From contig CM028378.1 in assembly GCA_013146195.2 (NCBI GenBank), forward strand, positions 91,818,295-91,882,294: a DNA stretch of 64,000 nt, given 5' to 3'. Shown here piece by piece: positions 1 to 9,799 of this stretch. Source of the DNA: Codonopsis lanceolata. Its lineage: Eukaryota; Streptophyta; Magnoliopsida; Asterales; Campanulaceae. The first letter of the stretch is position 1. Every line of letters begins with the position of its first letter. The position numbers and the translations under genes are program-made. The notes under the pieces were generated by a model. That model was not told the origin of the DNA and ran no database searches. It was given only the letters and a program-made list of their open reading frames with translations.

Positions 1-312
1 AACTTTTCTTTGTATAAATTTTACCTCAAAACCACTGATGGAATAGAATTGCTCTTCAACTGGAATGCTAGTTTGATGCTAGTTTGCAAAATCAAATAGC
101 TGCCATGAAAAGACAAGAATTTAGCATATTTTTTTATGTATTTATCCAAAACAATAAGAATTTAGCAGAATTTTTGCGACTCACTTGGATTAGAAATGAT
201 AAGACCACACGATATGCACCTGCTTTTGAAGGCAGCTAGTTAGTATTCAAACTATAAAGTAAATCTGCATGTTCATAGATTTGGAGGAGAGTGCTGCAAA
301 CTGTATCGTTTA

Positions 313-340
<28 letters not shown>
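313..340. repeat. (TG)n microsatellite
   Basis: Fourteen uninterrupted TG units. A frame through it gives a Cys-Val run and is not coding. Confidence 0.95.
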
Positions 341-343
<3 letters not shown>

Positions 344-447
344 ACTTAAATTGGCATACCTCTCTTTTTTCAGTTTTATTCTTTGTCACTATGGACTTTC
401 TCTTTGATCATCTTACTTTAACTTTCTCTTTTTTTTTTCCTCCAAAG

Positions 448-518
448 GAAAACTTACCGTATAAGAATCAGAAGGATCCAAGCTTGACCGATGAGAAAAG
501 CCCTTTTCAGCATCAAAG
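448..518 (+). other. possible 71-bp internal exon
   Basis: A pyrimidine tract ending in CTCCAAAG precedes a short open stretch that ends at CATCAAAG followed by GTACAAG, so both splice borders fit plant consensus. The encoded piece is hydrophilic (contains KNQKDPSLTDEKSPF). I do not recognise it. It could be a transposase exon or a host-gene exon interrupted further right. Confidence 0.25.
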
Positions 519-1145
519 GTACAAGTTTCTTCTTCAATTCCTCCAATCCAACCATGATCAATACAATAACACTATGCTACTATACCGTTGTGTCGTTACA
601 ATATTTTTTACTGAAAACAGGCTCCCAAGTTTACTGTAAATCATAGGATAGGGTTGAAAACTGGCTCCCCGTTATTATGAGGAAGCAATTGAAATAAACA
701 TGAATCATTTTTTGAGTAGTGTAACTGAGGGTGATGAGTGAGGAATTTGAATGCCTCATTGGTAACATCAAAACAAACTATCATAGAGTGTTTTCATAAT
801 CCACAAAACAATGATCAACCTTCGTTACTATGTTATCATAATATCTAGTTTTACTCTGTGCTTGGAACTTTACAGCCCTCATTTGAATGTCATTGCACTT
901 CGTCATTTTCATCGTAGGTTTACTAGTCTATGAAGCTACCTCTGTTTCTGTTATATTATGATTACGTTTTTAGCCATATTAAAGCTGTGGATCACAACAT
1001 GTTTAATTAAGCTTACAGCCAAGTGTCAGAACCTGAACATGATCAGTAATCTAAACTACTTTAAGCCTGGGTCTCTGGTTTTCTGGAGGACTGAGTTGGC
1101 TGTTAGATGCTACAACATTATGCATCTCTTTGGTAAAAGTTTCTG

Positions 1146-1245
1146 TTTTCAATGTATATAACTAGGAATGATTATTGCTTCTTTGATGTTCATGGTTTTC
1201 AATGTATACAACTAGTAATGATTATTGCTTCTTTGATTTTCATGG
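1146..1245. repeat. 50-bp tandem duplication
   Basis: Two direct copies of 50 bp (1146-1195 and 1196-1245), both running from TTTTCAATGTAT to TTCATGG, with about three differences. No coding role is apparent. Confidence 0.85.
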
Positions 1246-1824
1246 TTCTGATTAGAAAAGTTAGTGCCAAAACTGTTACACTGATGGTTAATTGCTTATT
1301 GGACAGTTGAGAGGGCTGGAACCATTCTGTCATGACACATCTGTTTGTTTTGGTTATAGTATCAATGACTGGAACTGAATAAGGTGCATCAAATTAAGAT
1401 GTAAACCAGGAGCAATGTTGTCCCAAACCTGGTAAAAAATGTAATGTTAGAATTTAGAAAATGTAATTCAACTTTTAATCTGCATGAAATGAAGAGAAAC
1501 CTCATCTTGTCACCCACTTCCTGAATAGGGCTAAAAAAATGAATGAACCTAGCTAAATTAACTTGTTTTTGGCTCCATAACTGGTTTAAGATTGACTAGT
1601 GAGGTAACCAATCTGAATTCACTCAATTAAGAGTTTTTCTTGGCTCATTTCCAGTAAAATGGCTGATAAACTTGCTTGGTACATTCTTCCTTTTCCATAT
1701 TCTTCTTTCTTATGTCTAACTTGATTATGTTATTCAAATTGTAAGGTGATTAGTTGGTACTTATTTGGACCTGAAAAGCCTTCTCCCTTTTACTTTCTTG
1801 CACATATATGTTTCGATGTCACAG

Positions 1825-2142
1825 CTTGGGTTGATGCATCCGGTGGTGTTGCAAAGAATCATTTAGATGGCTTTAGTTCTTTGATTCTTGCATCAAAGAT
1901 CTTTGAGTAGCAGTAGCAGTGCAAGTTATTCCTCATATGAAAGTGTGAATGAAGATTTCACACAAACCCAACAATTTGAAGATAAGATTTATGAAAAAGT
2001 AGAGCAAATGAGGGAGGATATTCAAAAACAAATACAAGCTGACAATGCTGCGGAAATGGAGAAAATCAAACATGATTTCAAGCTAATGCAAGAGGAAATT
2101 CGGTCACTTAGAGCCCAACAACCTCCACCAACGTCTGTGTAG
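1825..2142 (+). pseudogene. CACTA (En/Spm) transposase, C-terminal exon
   Basis: The exon follows a splice-acceptor-like GATGTCACAG. It first encodes a stretch of the type WVDASGGVAKNH...GFSSLILASK, then, after a one-base frame change near 1900, a Ser-rich tract and a predicted coiled coil rich in E, K and Q, ending in QPPPTSV and a TAG stop. A Gly-rich element, a Ser run and a coiled-coil tail are typical of the C-terminus of plant CACTA TNP2-type transposases, which cut and paste the element. Its place just inside the subterminal repeats and terminal repeat of a CACTA end supports this. The in-frame TAG before the Ser tract means that the reading frame is broken here unless splicing differs. 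The open part from 1888 encodes 84 residues. Upstream exons are not identifiable in this window. Confidence 0.6.
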
Positions 2143-2330
2143 TTTGACAATTAGACAATGTCTTTTGTTAATCACTTGGAGACTCTTAACATTCTCTACA
2201 CTTTCATGTAATCAGACACATCGACAATAACTTTTGAATGAAATGGTTAAACTTGAGTTGTTTTAAATATTTGATTTTAGATTTAATTTTTTTTGTAAAA
2301 TGTGAAATATGAAATGTTCAATCAGGTACG

Positions 2331-2332
<2 letters not shown>

Positions 2333-2410
<78 letters not shown>
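2333..2410. repeat. (TA)n microsatellite
   Basis: About 39 TA units between the transposase 3' region and the subterminal repeats. Long Tyr-Ile frames crossing it on both strands are artefacts. Confidence 0.97.
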
Positions 2411-2412
<2 letters not shown>

Positions 2413-2898
2413 GGAAAATTTGCTGCAAAAATGCAACGAAAAAGTCCATTGCAAAAATGTAACAAAAAATGCAACGAAAAGTCGTTACAAGAATGCAACA
2501 AAAATGCAACGAAAAAAATTTGCATTCTTGCAACAAAAATGCAACGAAAAAGTATGTTACAAAAATGCAACGAAAAAAATCTGTTGCACGAATGCAAAAA
2601 AAAAAGTCTGTTGCAAGAATGCAACGAAAAAAGTTTGTTGCAAGAATGCAACAGAAAAAATTAGTTGCTATTTGCAACAGACGTCAACTACCCTTAGAAA
2701 CACATTTGCAACAGAAAAATTTGAAATTGCAACGCTCGATTTTTGTTGCAATATCATGCAACGGAATACATTCGGTTGCACAAAATTTGCAACGAGGGTT
2801 TTCCAAACGGAATTTGCAACAAACTTTTTCCGTTTCAATCGTCTAATTGTAACGGATTTTCATTTTTTGCAACGGAATTTTCCGTTTCAATTGCTCTG
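2411..2898. repeat. CACTA subterminal repeats (TTGCAACG-type)
   Basis: Dense, irregularly spaced copies of TTGCAA / GCAACGAAAA, with more than twenty occurrences in 490 bp. Arrays of a short motif just inside the terminus are the binding sites of the CACTA-encoded DNA-binding protein in En/Spm-type elements. Here the motif GCAACG and its complement would play that role. The frames through this stretch are repeat artefacts. Confidence 0.75.
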
Positions 2899-2911
2899 TT
2901 TTCTTGTAGTG
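2899..2911 (-). repeat. CACTA terminal inverted repeat (right end)
   Basis: TTTTCTTGTAGTG. Read on the minus strand it starts CACTACAAGAAAA. Confidence 0.8.
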
Positions 2912-2929
2912 CAAGATTACCGATGGACT

Positions 2930-3697
2930 GGATGCCAGAGATGTACATATCTGTGGGCAAGTCGCATTCTGATGAAAACTACAAGTGATATATATCGTGT
3001 ACCGCCAAGGAAATTTGGGATGCTCTTGTAGAATATGTAGAAGGAGATCGAATACCATAAGGACAACAAGGTATCTTATACAAGAATTTGATGCATTCAA
3101 GAAGGACCCAAAAGAATCTTTTAAAAATGCCTCACGATGATTTCTCGAGGTAAGTAATAGATGTTCTTCTCTTGGTAAAGTTTATAGTATGAAAGATTTG
3201 AATATGCATTTTCTCAGTAGTTTGGGAAGTAGATGGCATGTAAAAGTCACTGCCATAAAGGAAGCTAGAGACTTGAACAAAACTCATATACGTAGTCTTG
3301 TTGCAAGTCTAAAAATTTATGAAAAAGAAATTCTCAAAACTCAAGAAATTGAGAAAAATTTTAAAGGTATATCCCTTCAAGCTGAAGAAGAAAATTCAAA
3401 AACTTCTACATCACTGTCGGATGATGACTTTGATGAAGATGAATTTGTCGCTTTTGCTAGACAGATTCAGAAAAGTTTAAATCTTTTAAAAGGAATTTTC
3501 AAAACCTTGACAAACTTTCAAAAGTCATCATCAAATCCTCAAAACCTTCTTCAAGCTTCCAAAACCTTCTACTTCAAACTTTCAAAAGTCTTACTTCAAA
3601 ACAAATGAAGACAAGGTTGAGAAAGATAAAGCGATGTGCTTTAAGCTGTAGGAAGTCCTGTCACTTTGCTTCAAATTGTCCTTTTACTAAAAAATGA
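2930..3697 (+). pseudogene. Copia gag (UBN2-type) with CCHC zinc knuckle
   Basis: Gag packages element RNA into virus-like particles in the cytoplasm. Pieces in three frames match the family order: an EIWDALVEYVEGD segment near 3010, a DAFKKDPKESFK segment near 3090, and an open stretch at 3189-3608 starting MKDLNMHFLSSLGSRW and carrying KEARDLNKTHIRSLVASLKIYEKE, then an acidic tract. After a one-base shift, 3634-3697 gives a knuckle with spacing C-x2-C-x4-H-x4-C (CFKC ... CHFASNC). Several frameshifts and a stop inside the knuckle frame make it non-functional. Confidence 0.75.
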
Positions 3698-5019
3698 GTA
3701 CTATAAAAGAGCTCCCGAAATTTTGAAAAACAAAAGGTTTGGTTCTTTGAAGATCAAAATCTTGCAACTTGATTGAAACAGATTCGAAAATGAATCTGGC
3801 TGTTCGAGCAAGAAGCAAATCGTGTCTTGTTGCGAATCGGCAATATATGATTCGAGAAAATGAGTTTCCAAGTCCAAAATATTCAAAGATGCGATAATGA
3901 GTCGTTAAGCTCACCTATTACAAACTCCAAGCCGACAAAGGTCATCAAACCTCGACCGCCAGTTGTGGTTAGAAAATAGGAAATGGATTTTATGGACAAG
4001 GAATCATAAGTCGCCAGAAAGAAAGTCAAGTCACTTCTCGGCTTCTCAAGGATGCTAAAATAACTCATGATTTAAAAGGCGAGGAGAAAATTATCGACTC
4101 AAGTGTTGATGATTTGTCGAACAAATGCAAGAAATGTATTCCAAATTTGAAACACTTAAAAGAATCCATGTTTCTTTATCTAGTGATTTTGAAAGATTTT
4201 TAAAGCTGTGAGCTTAAAAGATCAATGAGCTTTACAAAGTTCGCCAAAAGAGTTCTTTGGAAGCGAAAAGTCTCAATGAAAAATATGAGATTCAAGCAAA
4301 ATCTCGGATGCCCAAATTCTTGACCTTGTAGAAAGAAATCTTCGACGACCAATGTTGTTGACACTTACTCAAAGTCAAAAAAATTGTTGTAGAAACTATC
4401 ATCAAACAACGAGAAAGATCATGAAGACCAACATGGTCTTGGATACTCAAAGGATGATGAAGAGCGTGAGATCGAGGCACAAAAAGTGAACCTAATATTA
4501 CGAAAAAGACAAGGGATTAGTCTATAATGTTGTGCCATTCACTTATCCCGAAATAAGATTCACACAAGAGAAGGTACATCAACAAAAGATAGGGTGAACA
4601 ATGAAAGTTGTCGGTCTTACGGTCACTGAAACCTCAAAATCGATCGGCTAACTCAACAAGCCGACAAATGTCGGTCAAGCGAAACAAAGAGGAGGATCTA
4701 GAAGAAGAGGCTGACAAGTTCAAGCCAATAAATTTTGTTCTTTGTTAAGACCTCTAAGTTGAATCAAAAGAATCAAAGAATTCACCTCAAATAGTGATAA
4801 ACTTTGGTTATCACAAGTGTAATATTTGTTCTACTTTTGGTCATCGGACACATGAATGTTTATATAGATTTAAACCTATTGACATAATCAAAAGCCTAAT
4901 TTCGAGGCAAATGCGGATACGAAGAAAACTAACCTTTTGGACCCAAAAGTATAAAGTACCATGATTTAAATATTCATATTTCGGTATGTAATGGTGATGA
5001 TCATTCAAGCCGACATATA

Positions 5020-5266
5020 GATATTAGATAGTGGATGCCCCTGCACACCTGGATCGGTGAACTCCTTACTAACATTATTGACAAAAGGACCTTCTTGTAA
5101 TCTTTGGGGACAATTCAAAAGAAAAAAAAAACTTCTCGGCTATGGATCCATTATCGGAGGATCTATAATAATGAAAATGTCTCTTTGGTACAAAGTGCGA
5201 AACACAATCTTAAGTATCTCTCAATCACATGATAAAGGTATGAAATGCCACATTCTCCTCCAACAT
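5020..5266 (+). pseudogene. Copia protease / pre-integrase fragment
   Basis: Near 5028 the sequence encodes LDSGCP, the aspartic protease active-site region of copia elements (D-S-G). The open stretch from 5057 gives NSLLTLLTKGPS, LLGYGSIIGGSII and LSISQSHDKGMKC, matching the conserved order protease, 'GYG' strand and 'LLSISQ' segment that precede integrase. The frame is damaged and the sequence runs into the assembly gap. Confidence 0.75.
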
Positions 5267-5366
5267 NNNNNNNNNNNNNNNNNNNNNNNNNNNNNNNNNN
5301 NNNNNNNNNNNNNNNNNNNNNNNNNNNNNNNNNNNNNNNNNNNNNNNNNNNNNNNNNNNNNNNNNN
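5267..5366. other. Assembly gap 1 (100 N)
   Basis: A nominal 100-N gap between copia protease sequence and the interior of a gypsy LTR. Comparison with the 3' LTR shows that at least 246 bp of the 5' LTR must lie inside it, so its true size is larger than 100. Confidence 0.99.
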
Positions 5367-5959
5367 GGAGTTCTTGGCTTTGTATTCGTCTTAACCATGT
5401 TGAAACAACTTTTCATGTCCAAGTTATCCTAGTTTGAATGGTGTTTGATTGTAGTTTGATTCGTTGATCATTCGCGTGGTTCGCGCCTTGTTCTATCTTG
5501 TTCCTGGAGTTGTTCGTGTGTTTCCGACTCGCTTTTGAGTAGGGTTAGACCTTAGAATGATTGCCCATAAGTTTGGGATCATTTAGACAAGTTTAGACCA
5601 AGTTGTAGGGTTCGCCGAGGCGCCCGCCCGACCTGCGAGGTGCCCGCCTCAAATGCAGAGCAATTTCAAATGAACATGGAGAAGGCCTCAAGAATGAGGC
5701 GCCCTGGGCTTGCATGAGGCGCCCGCCTCAACCCCGGATATGCAATTACGGATTTTCCCCGCTTTTGAGTTGTGACGTGAAATGCCTATCCTACCCTCAT
5801 TAAACCCCTCTAAACCCTTCCTAACCACCCATACTTAGTCCTAATCATGTCCTAACACTAATTAGAAGTTAATCTAGGTTGGATTAGTGTTTGTTAACCC
5901 CTAATTTCTACTAATTGCACTTGAGAAATACCTCTTGTTGCCCTTCTCAATTTGGGAGG

Positions 5960-5967
5960 TATAAATA
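5960..5967 (+). promoter_or_regulatory. LTR TATA box (element A, 5' LTR)
   Basis: TATAAATA after GGGAGG, at the same place as 13392-13399 in the 3' LTR. Transcription would start about 30 bp downstream, near a pyrimidine-rich stretch at 5990-6000. Confidence 0.6.
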
Positions 5968-6967
5968 CCAGCCTTGACCAATTTTGAGTAAGTCTCTCAT
6001 TTATTCATCTTCATCCTACAAATTAGAGAGAGAGTGAGTTGGGGGCTTGAGTTTTGAGCCCTAGCTTCATCTTCTTCCTCCGATCCACAAGGATTCCACC
6101 GTTCGATTGCCGCCAAACCTTGGATTCTTGACGTGTGCGACGAAAGAACGACTTCACCGTTTAGATTTTGATTCTCTTGAGTTTTCACTCAAGCTAAGTA
6201 AGTTACTCTTCTTCTTCTTAGTTCTCATTGACCCTAAGGAAACAAAGTTTATGATGTATGAGGTCAATGAGGACACATAATTACTTCTATGCTTTCCATT
6301 TGAATTTTAAATGTATGAATTTGCTAGGAGCATGTCTAGGTTGATTTCTTGCCTTTGGAAAGTTTAAATTACTCTTTCATCATGTTAATTGAGGTCTTGA
6401 ACATGTTAGAAATATGTAGTTATGTTTGTTGATGGAAAGTATTGATATTATTTGGGAATGCCCTAAATTATGCCTATGTGATATGTGTAAAAATTGTTAT
6501 GTGTTGTATCCTTCATATTGGACTATATAAGGAACATGAATTACATTGAAATGTTTTGGGTGAATTTATATCCTTGTTGAACTTAGAAGTGACCTAGGTT
6601 GGGTTATGAAGCATATAGCTTCAATTTCCCGAAATTGGGAATTTAGAGAAAAGACTCAGCGAGTCGACTCTAGGGAAGAATTGAACATGTTAAACTCTAA
6701 TTTCAATCCCTACGAAGTTTGGATACCGTTTGATTAAGTTTACTCAAATATGAGCTTGATATAATTATTTGCAAAGTTGTTATGAAGCATTGGTTTTGAG
6801 CAGTTAATTGCCTTCACATGATTATGGTAGAGATTAACACCCTACTTGGTTGGTCGAGTTCGCTCTTGTCGAATTCGGTCCTTAATTGGTTTAAGTCAAG
6901 TAAATATCTACTTGTGCATTGCATTGAGTCAGTGGCATTAATTGGTTTGTTTATCAAGTCGGGGTGG

Positions 6968-7019
6968 GGCGATGCATCGCCTTCACGAATTATGGGATTC
7001 GTGCTCGCTATGGATCGCC
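6968..7019 (+). promoter_or_regulatory. Conserved LTR stem-loop 1 (SL1)
   Basis: Outer arms GGCGATGCATCG and CTATGGATCGCC pair at 10 of 12 positions. The inner arms CACGAAT and ATTCGTG pair perfectly around the loop TATGGG. The left arm also belongs to a 14-bp perfect palindrome. Homologues lie in all five Tekay-like LTRs here. Confidence 0.7.
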
Positions 7020-7336
7020 GCAGGGACTCCACACACACCTTTGTGGGCGCGGTGGGGAAGTAGCCCCTTTGCCGTATCAATACGTGCCGCATTGGCTTGC
7101 TAATGAGATCGAGTAGAACTCGATGAAAGTCGATGAATTCACATAACATCGATGGCACGAACCGATACGAGAAATGTTTTGCGGGAGCTCTGGCGGCCGT
7201 GACTATCATATCCTACTTGTATGATTTATTTTACGCACTTATGTGAATAAGGTGCTAAGTGTTAAATGATGATAATATGCCATAATTGTGATAAATGTCA
7301 TGCTATAACATGAACATGCATATTTTAGTAACTTAC

Positions 7337-7352
7337 TAAGTCTTTCGACTTA
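7337..7352 (+). promoter_or_regulatory. Conserved LTR stem-loop 2 (SL2)
   Basis: TAAGTC / GACTTA around TTTC, 27 bases before the predicted 3' splice site and overlapping the branch-like TACTAAG. Confidence 0.6.
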
Positions 7353-7498
7353 CCTATTTGTTTGCTTTGTTTTCCTTAGATCAAAGCCGAGGAGGCGTCC
7401 ACGCTAGACTCGCTTATTCTCACGCTTGGTTGCTTGAGCAGAGGTTGCTCTTTTGGGTGTAGTAATTAATCTTTTATTTTGGAAAGGGCGTTGGGAAG

Positions 7499-7515
7499 CA
7501 AGTCATGTAGACTTG
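7499..7515 (+). promoter_or_regulatory. Conserved LTR stem-loop 3 (SL3)
   Basis: CAAGTC / GACTTG around the five-base loop ATGTA, 120 bases after the predicted 3' splice site, so it would stay in the mature leader. Confidence 0.65.
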
Positions 7516-7920
7516 GCTTGGGATTTGTTGTTGTAGTAACTTAAATATTTGATACTTGTAATCTTTTGGTATCTTGAGCTATATGTCGAGCTTTGTTTAT
7601 ATGTTGTTGGTTCATCACGGTTTCTTCCGCTAAAGCTTGTTTAAAGTATTATTGTTGTTGTTGTCTCAGGCATGTTGTGGCCGTTGAGGTTTTATAAGCA
7701 TGTGTTAATTGTAGGAGTAGTTGTTGGGTTCGGTATGCGTGCCGATGACTTGTTTAATTTAAGTTGTTTTTCCGGCCAAGTGTAGCCGAGTTGTTATTCG
7801 TATGCAATGTTGCGCCACATGAATTTCGTAAACCTACTTGCGCATGCTTGTGTTTAACTTGACTATTTGGACGGCGCGACTCGGGATCTCGCATTGGGGT
7901 CCGGGTCGGGCTGTCACAGT

Positions 7921-7932
7921 TGGTATCAGAGC
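7921..7932 (+). other. Primer-binding site (initiator Met tRNA type)
   Basis: TGGTATCAGAGC, two bases after the LTR end. This is complementary to the 3' end of plant initiator methionine tRNA, which primes minus-strand DNA synthesis in many gypsy and copia elements. Confidence 0.9.
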
Positions 7933-8030
7933 TATAGGTTAGCTGTCGGCCAGGATAGGTTCCATGGCCTAGGTGGGTTGGTTATTTGTGTGATGATTCT
8001 AACGTCGAGTGAATTCTTGTAGGGGTTCGA

Positions 8031-9000
8031 TGGATAATCCTAGGAATGGAAATGGCGCGCGGTAGAGGTAGGCCCGGGAGAGGTCGGCCGTAGAACACGA
8101 AGTTGAGGTACCGCCAGAATCTGGGTGGGTCGGATATGGCGAATTACACCGTAGGTTGATGGCTTTACGGCGGGCCGGCCGGGGAGGTCAGGCCGAGGGA
8201 GCACCACCACCACCTCGACAGGAGGAAGTTGTACCACCACCGAGACCGAGGACTGACACCACTCTCCTAGAGAGATTCCTTAAGTTGAAGCCTAGTGCAT
8301 TTCTTGGGGAGCCAAACCCTAGGGAGGCTGAGTTGTGGATGGAAGAGATGATCAAAATATTATCTATGTTGGAGTGTACTGATGAAGAGAGAGTCAGGCT
8401 AGCGACATTTAAGTTTAAAGGGAGCCGTAGAGAACATTGGTGGAATGTGTTGAAGGAAAGTTGGGAGATGCAACAAGTTCCCATCACTTGGGCTAATTTT
8501 CAAAGGGAATTTAAGAATGAATATGTACTGGGATGTGGTTCGCAACCAAAGGGAGAAAAGAATTCTATAATCTTGAGCAAGGTACCATGGCGTGGCGGAG
8601 TATTCCGCGAAGTTCACCGAGTTGAGCCGTTATTGCACGTATTTGATTCCTCTTGAAGCACGGAGGACACATAAGTTTGTTAAAGGATTGAGGACTGAAT
8701 TTAGGAAGCGATTCTAGCACTTAAGCTCACTGATTATCGGAGCGCAGTTGATAGAGCTTATGAGGTTGAGCAAGATATTGAGGAGCACCGGGTCAAGAGT
8801 AATTCGGGTAATGCACGACAGACTACTCAGAACACTAATCAAGGGAATAATTCAGGTAGCAGAAGGGGATACCAAGGGAACCGTGATAGGAGAGGTGGAG
8901 GCCAAGGTAGGCCACGAGCAGGGAAGGCAACTTCTTCAACACTTGAGACTATGATTTGTTCACTCGAGGCGGAAGATTTGTTACATTTGTGGAGGCAGGA
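8031..9000 (+). pseudogene. Gag of element A (retrotransposon gag domain)
   Basis: The likely start is ATG 8031 (MDNPRNGNG), which soon meets a stop. The main open stretch is 8156-8656. It has a Pro/Arg-rich N-terminal part, then the retrotransposon_gag core: LERFLKLKPSAFLGEPNPREAE, ECTDEERVRLATFKFKG, HWWNVLK and WANFQREF. Downstream of 8580 the family-typical AEYSAKFTELSRYCTYL segment appears in another frame, then YRSAVDRAYEVEQDIEEH and a basic Gly/Arg-rich tail near 8830-8930 in yet another frame. I see no intact CCHC knuckle. At least three frameshifts break it. The product would form the particle shell. Confidence 0.8.
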
Positions 9001-9420
9001 CTCACATGAAGTGAATGAGGCGGGACTCATGCAGGGGCTGAAGAGATGTAAGAGAGATGGTAAACCAAAGGTTCAAGGCGGTGTGTTTGCGCAATGCAGG
9101 GCTAAGAGAGATGGTCGAGTGATAGGAGGTACTCTTTCTATATTTGATCATAAGGCTCGAGTTCTCATAGATCCAGGGTCTTCGCATTCTTATGTTGCTT
9201 CGCACTTTGTTGAGAATTTATGCGTGTTGCCTCAATCTTTGCCATACTTGCTTGAAGTGTCTACCCCGCTCGGGGAATATATGCTCGCGTCTGAAGTGTT
9301 TAAATCTTGTGATGTTCTGGTGGGTGACCACACTTTGCATGCGGACTTGGTAGTTCTACCCATACGTGATTTTGATGTGATTCTTGGCATGGGTGGTTAT
9401 GTGCTTATCATGCTATAGTT
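9000..9420 (+). pseudogene. Aspartic protease of element A
   Basis: The open stretch 8951-9418 contains VLIDPGSSHSYVASHF (D-P-G-S, the retropepsin active site), then VLPIRDFDVILGMG, the family's conserved C-terminal 'ILGM' strand. In the family this strand is followed by a DWL segment. Here the frame shifts, so the protease ends prematurely at 9418. It would cleave the Gag-Pol precursor. Confidence 0.8.
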
Positions 9421-9799
9421 GCGCCATAGGAAGCGGGTTACCTTTTATATGCCGGGTGTGCCTGAATTTTCTTTTGTGGGTGATCAAGCGTCGAGTGACT
9501 TGCATTTTATTTCTGCACTAAGGGCTAGAAAGTTGTTATCTCAAGGGTGTTCGGGTTATCTTGCCTGCGTTATTGATAAGAAGAGGTCTTCGCCGAATTT
9601 AGAAGAGGTTCCGGTAGTATGTGAGTTTCCCGATGTATTTTCTACCGACCATGCTATGCCAGATAGAGAACTAGAGTTTTGTATTGAGCTTATTCAGGGG
9701 ACTTCACCGATTTCTAAGGCACCGTATAGGATGGCGCCAGCGGAGCTTAGAGAGTTGAAAACTTCGGTTGCGAGAACTCCTAGAGATTGGTTTTATTAA
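9419..9799 (+). pseudogene. Protease-RT linker of element A
   Basis: Encodes KRVTFYMPGVPEFSF near its start and CEFPDVFSTDHAMPDRELEF, then APYRMAPAELRELK. These are the conserved linker and first RT strand of Tekay-type pol. A frameshift near 9770 moves the coding into the next long frame, which begins at RELLEIGFIKPS. Confidence 0.8.

Larger units (their letters stand above)
1..1824. other. AT-rich intron-like sequence, no supported gene
   Basis: No convincing open frame. The stretch looks intronic: T-rich tracts, several AG and GT sites, and a transposase-like exon at its right end. It probably belongs to the internal part of the CACTA element whose 3' end lies at 2911, but the left end of that element is not visible. 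Contents that can be named are a TG microsatellite, one possible small exon and a 50-bp tandem duplication, listed separately. Confidence 0.45.
1825..2911 (+). mobile_element. CACTA DNA transposon, 3' part
   Basis: In order: transposase C-terminal exon, 3' untranslated stretch, TA microsatellite, about 490 bp of subterminal repeats and a terminal repeat ending in TTCTTGTAGTG, the complement of the CACTACAAGAA start of plant CACTA elements. The flanking CAA at 2912-2914 would be the 3-bp target duplication. The 5' terminus (CACTACAAG) was not seen in the window, so the element extends left beyond position 1 or is truncated. Confidence 0.75.
2912..5266 (+). mobile_element. Decayed Ty1/copia retrotransposon, gag to protease
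   Basis: A collinear but frameshifted copia internal region: UBN2-type gag, CCHC zinc knuckle, long charged linker, then the DSG protease region and start of the GAG-pre-integrase domain before gap 1. It begins directly at the CACTA end, so the CACTA element probably inserted into this copia copy. Neither LTR is visible. The linker between about 3700 and 5000 retains coiled-coil-like and zinc-knuckle-associated segments in shifting frames (for example KIIDSSVDDLSNKCKKC near 4090). Confidence 0.75.
6198..7379 (+). other. Predicted leader intron inside the 5' LTR (element A)
   Basis: The donor is AAGCTAA/GTAAGTTAC and the acceptor is a pyrimidine tract TTGTTTTCCTTAG followed by ATCAAAG. A TTACTAAG branch-like site lies about 40 bases before the AG. 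The same donor and acceptor pair occurs at matching places in three other Tekay-like LTRs of the window, always downstream of the TATA box. No splicing evidence is available from sequence alone. Confidence 0.5.
5367..7918 (+). repeat. 5' LTR of element A (partial)
   Basis: Aligns with 12774-15355 over its whole length. The first 246 bp are missing into gap 1. It ends in CTGTCACA just before the PBS. Relative to the 3' LTR it shows many 1-5 base losses and few substitutions. Confidence 0.92.

Noticed and set aside
316..639. 107-codon frame
   Set aside because: It begins in the TG microsatellite and runs through T-rich intron-like sequence. Only the short 448-518 stretch has credible splice borders.
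2302..2677. Open frames of 109-240 codons on both strands
   Set aside because: They arise from the TA microsatellite (Tyr-Ile runs) and the CACTA subterminal repeats, which contain few stops. The composition is not protein-like.
6814..7209. 131-codon minus-strand frame, with similar ones at 14277-14646, 33149-33469 and 40795-41022
   Set aside because: All fall over the conserved SL1 block of the LTRs. The frames differ between copies and are broken by indels, so the conservation is at nucleotide level.
7921..7940. Possible tRNA gene near the TGGTATCAGAGC motif
   Set aside because: Only the PBS complement of a tRNA 3' end is present. No cloverleaf can be formed.
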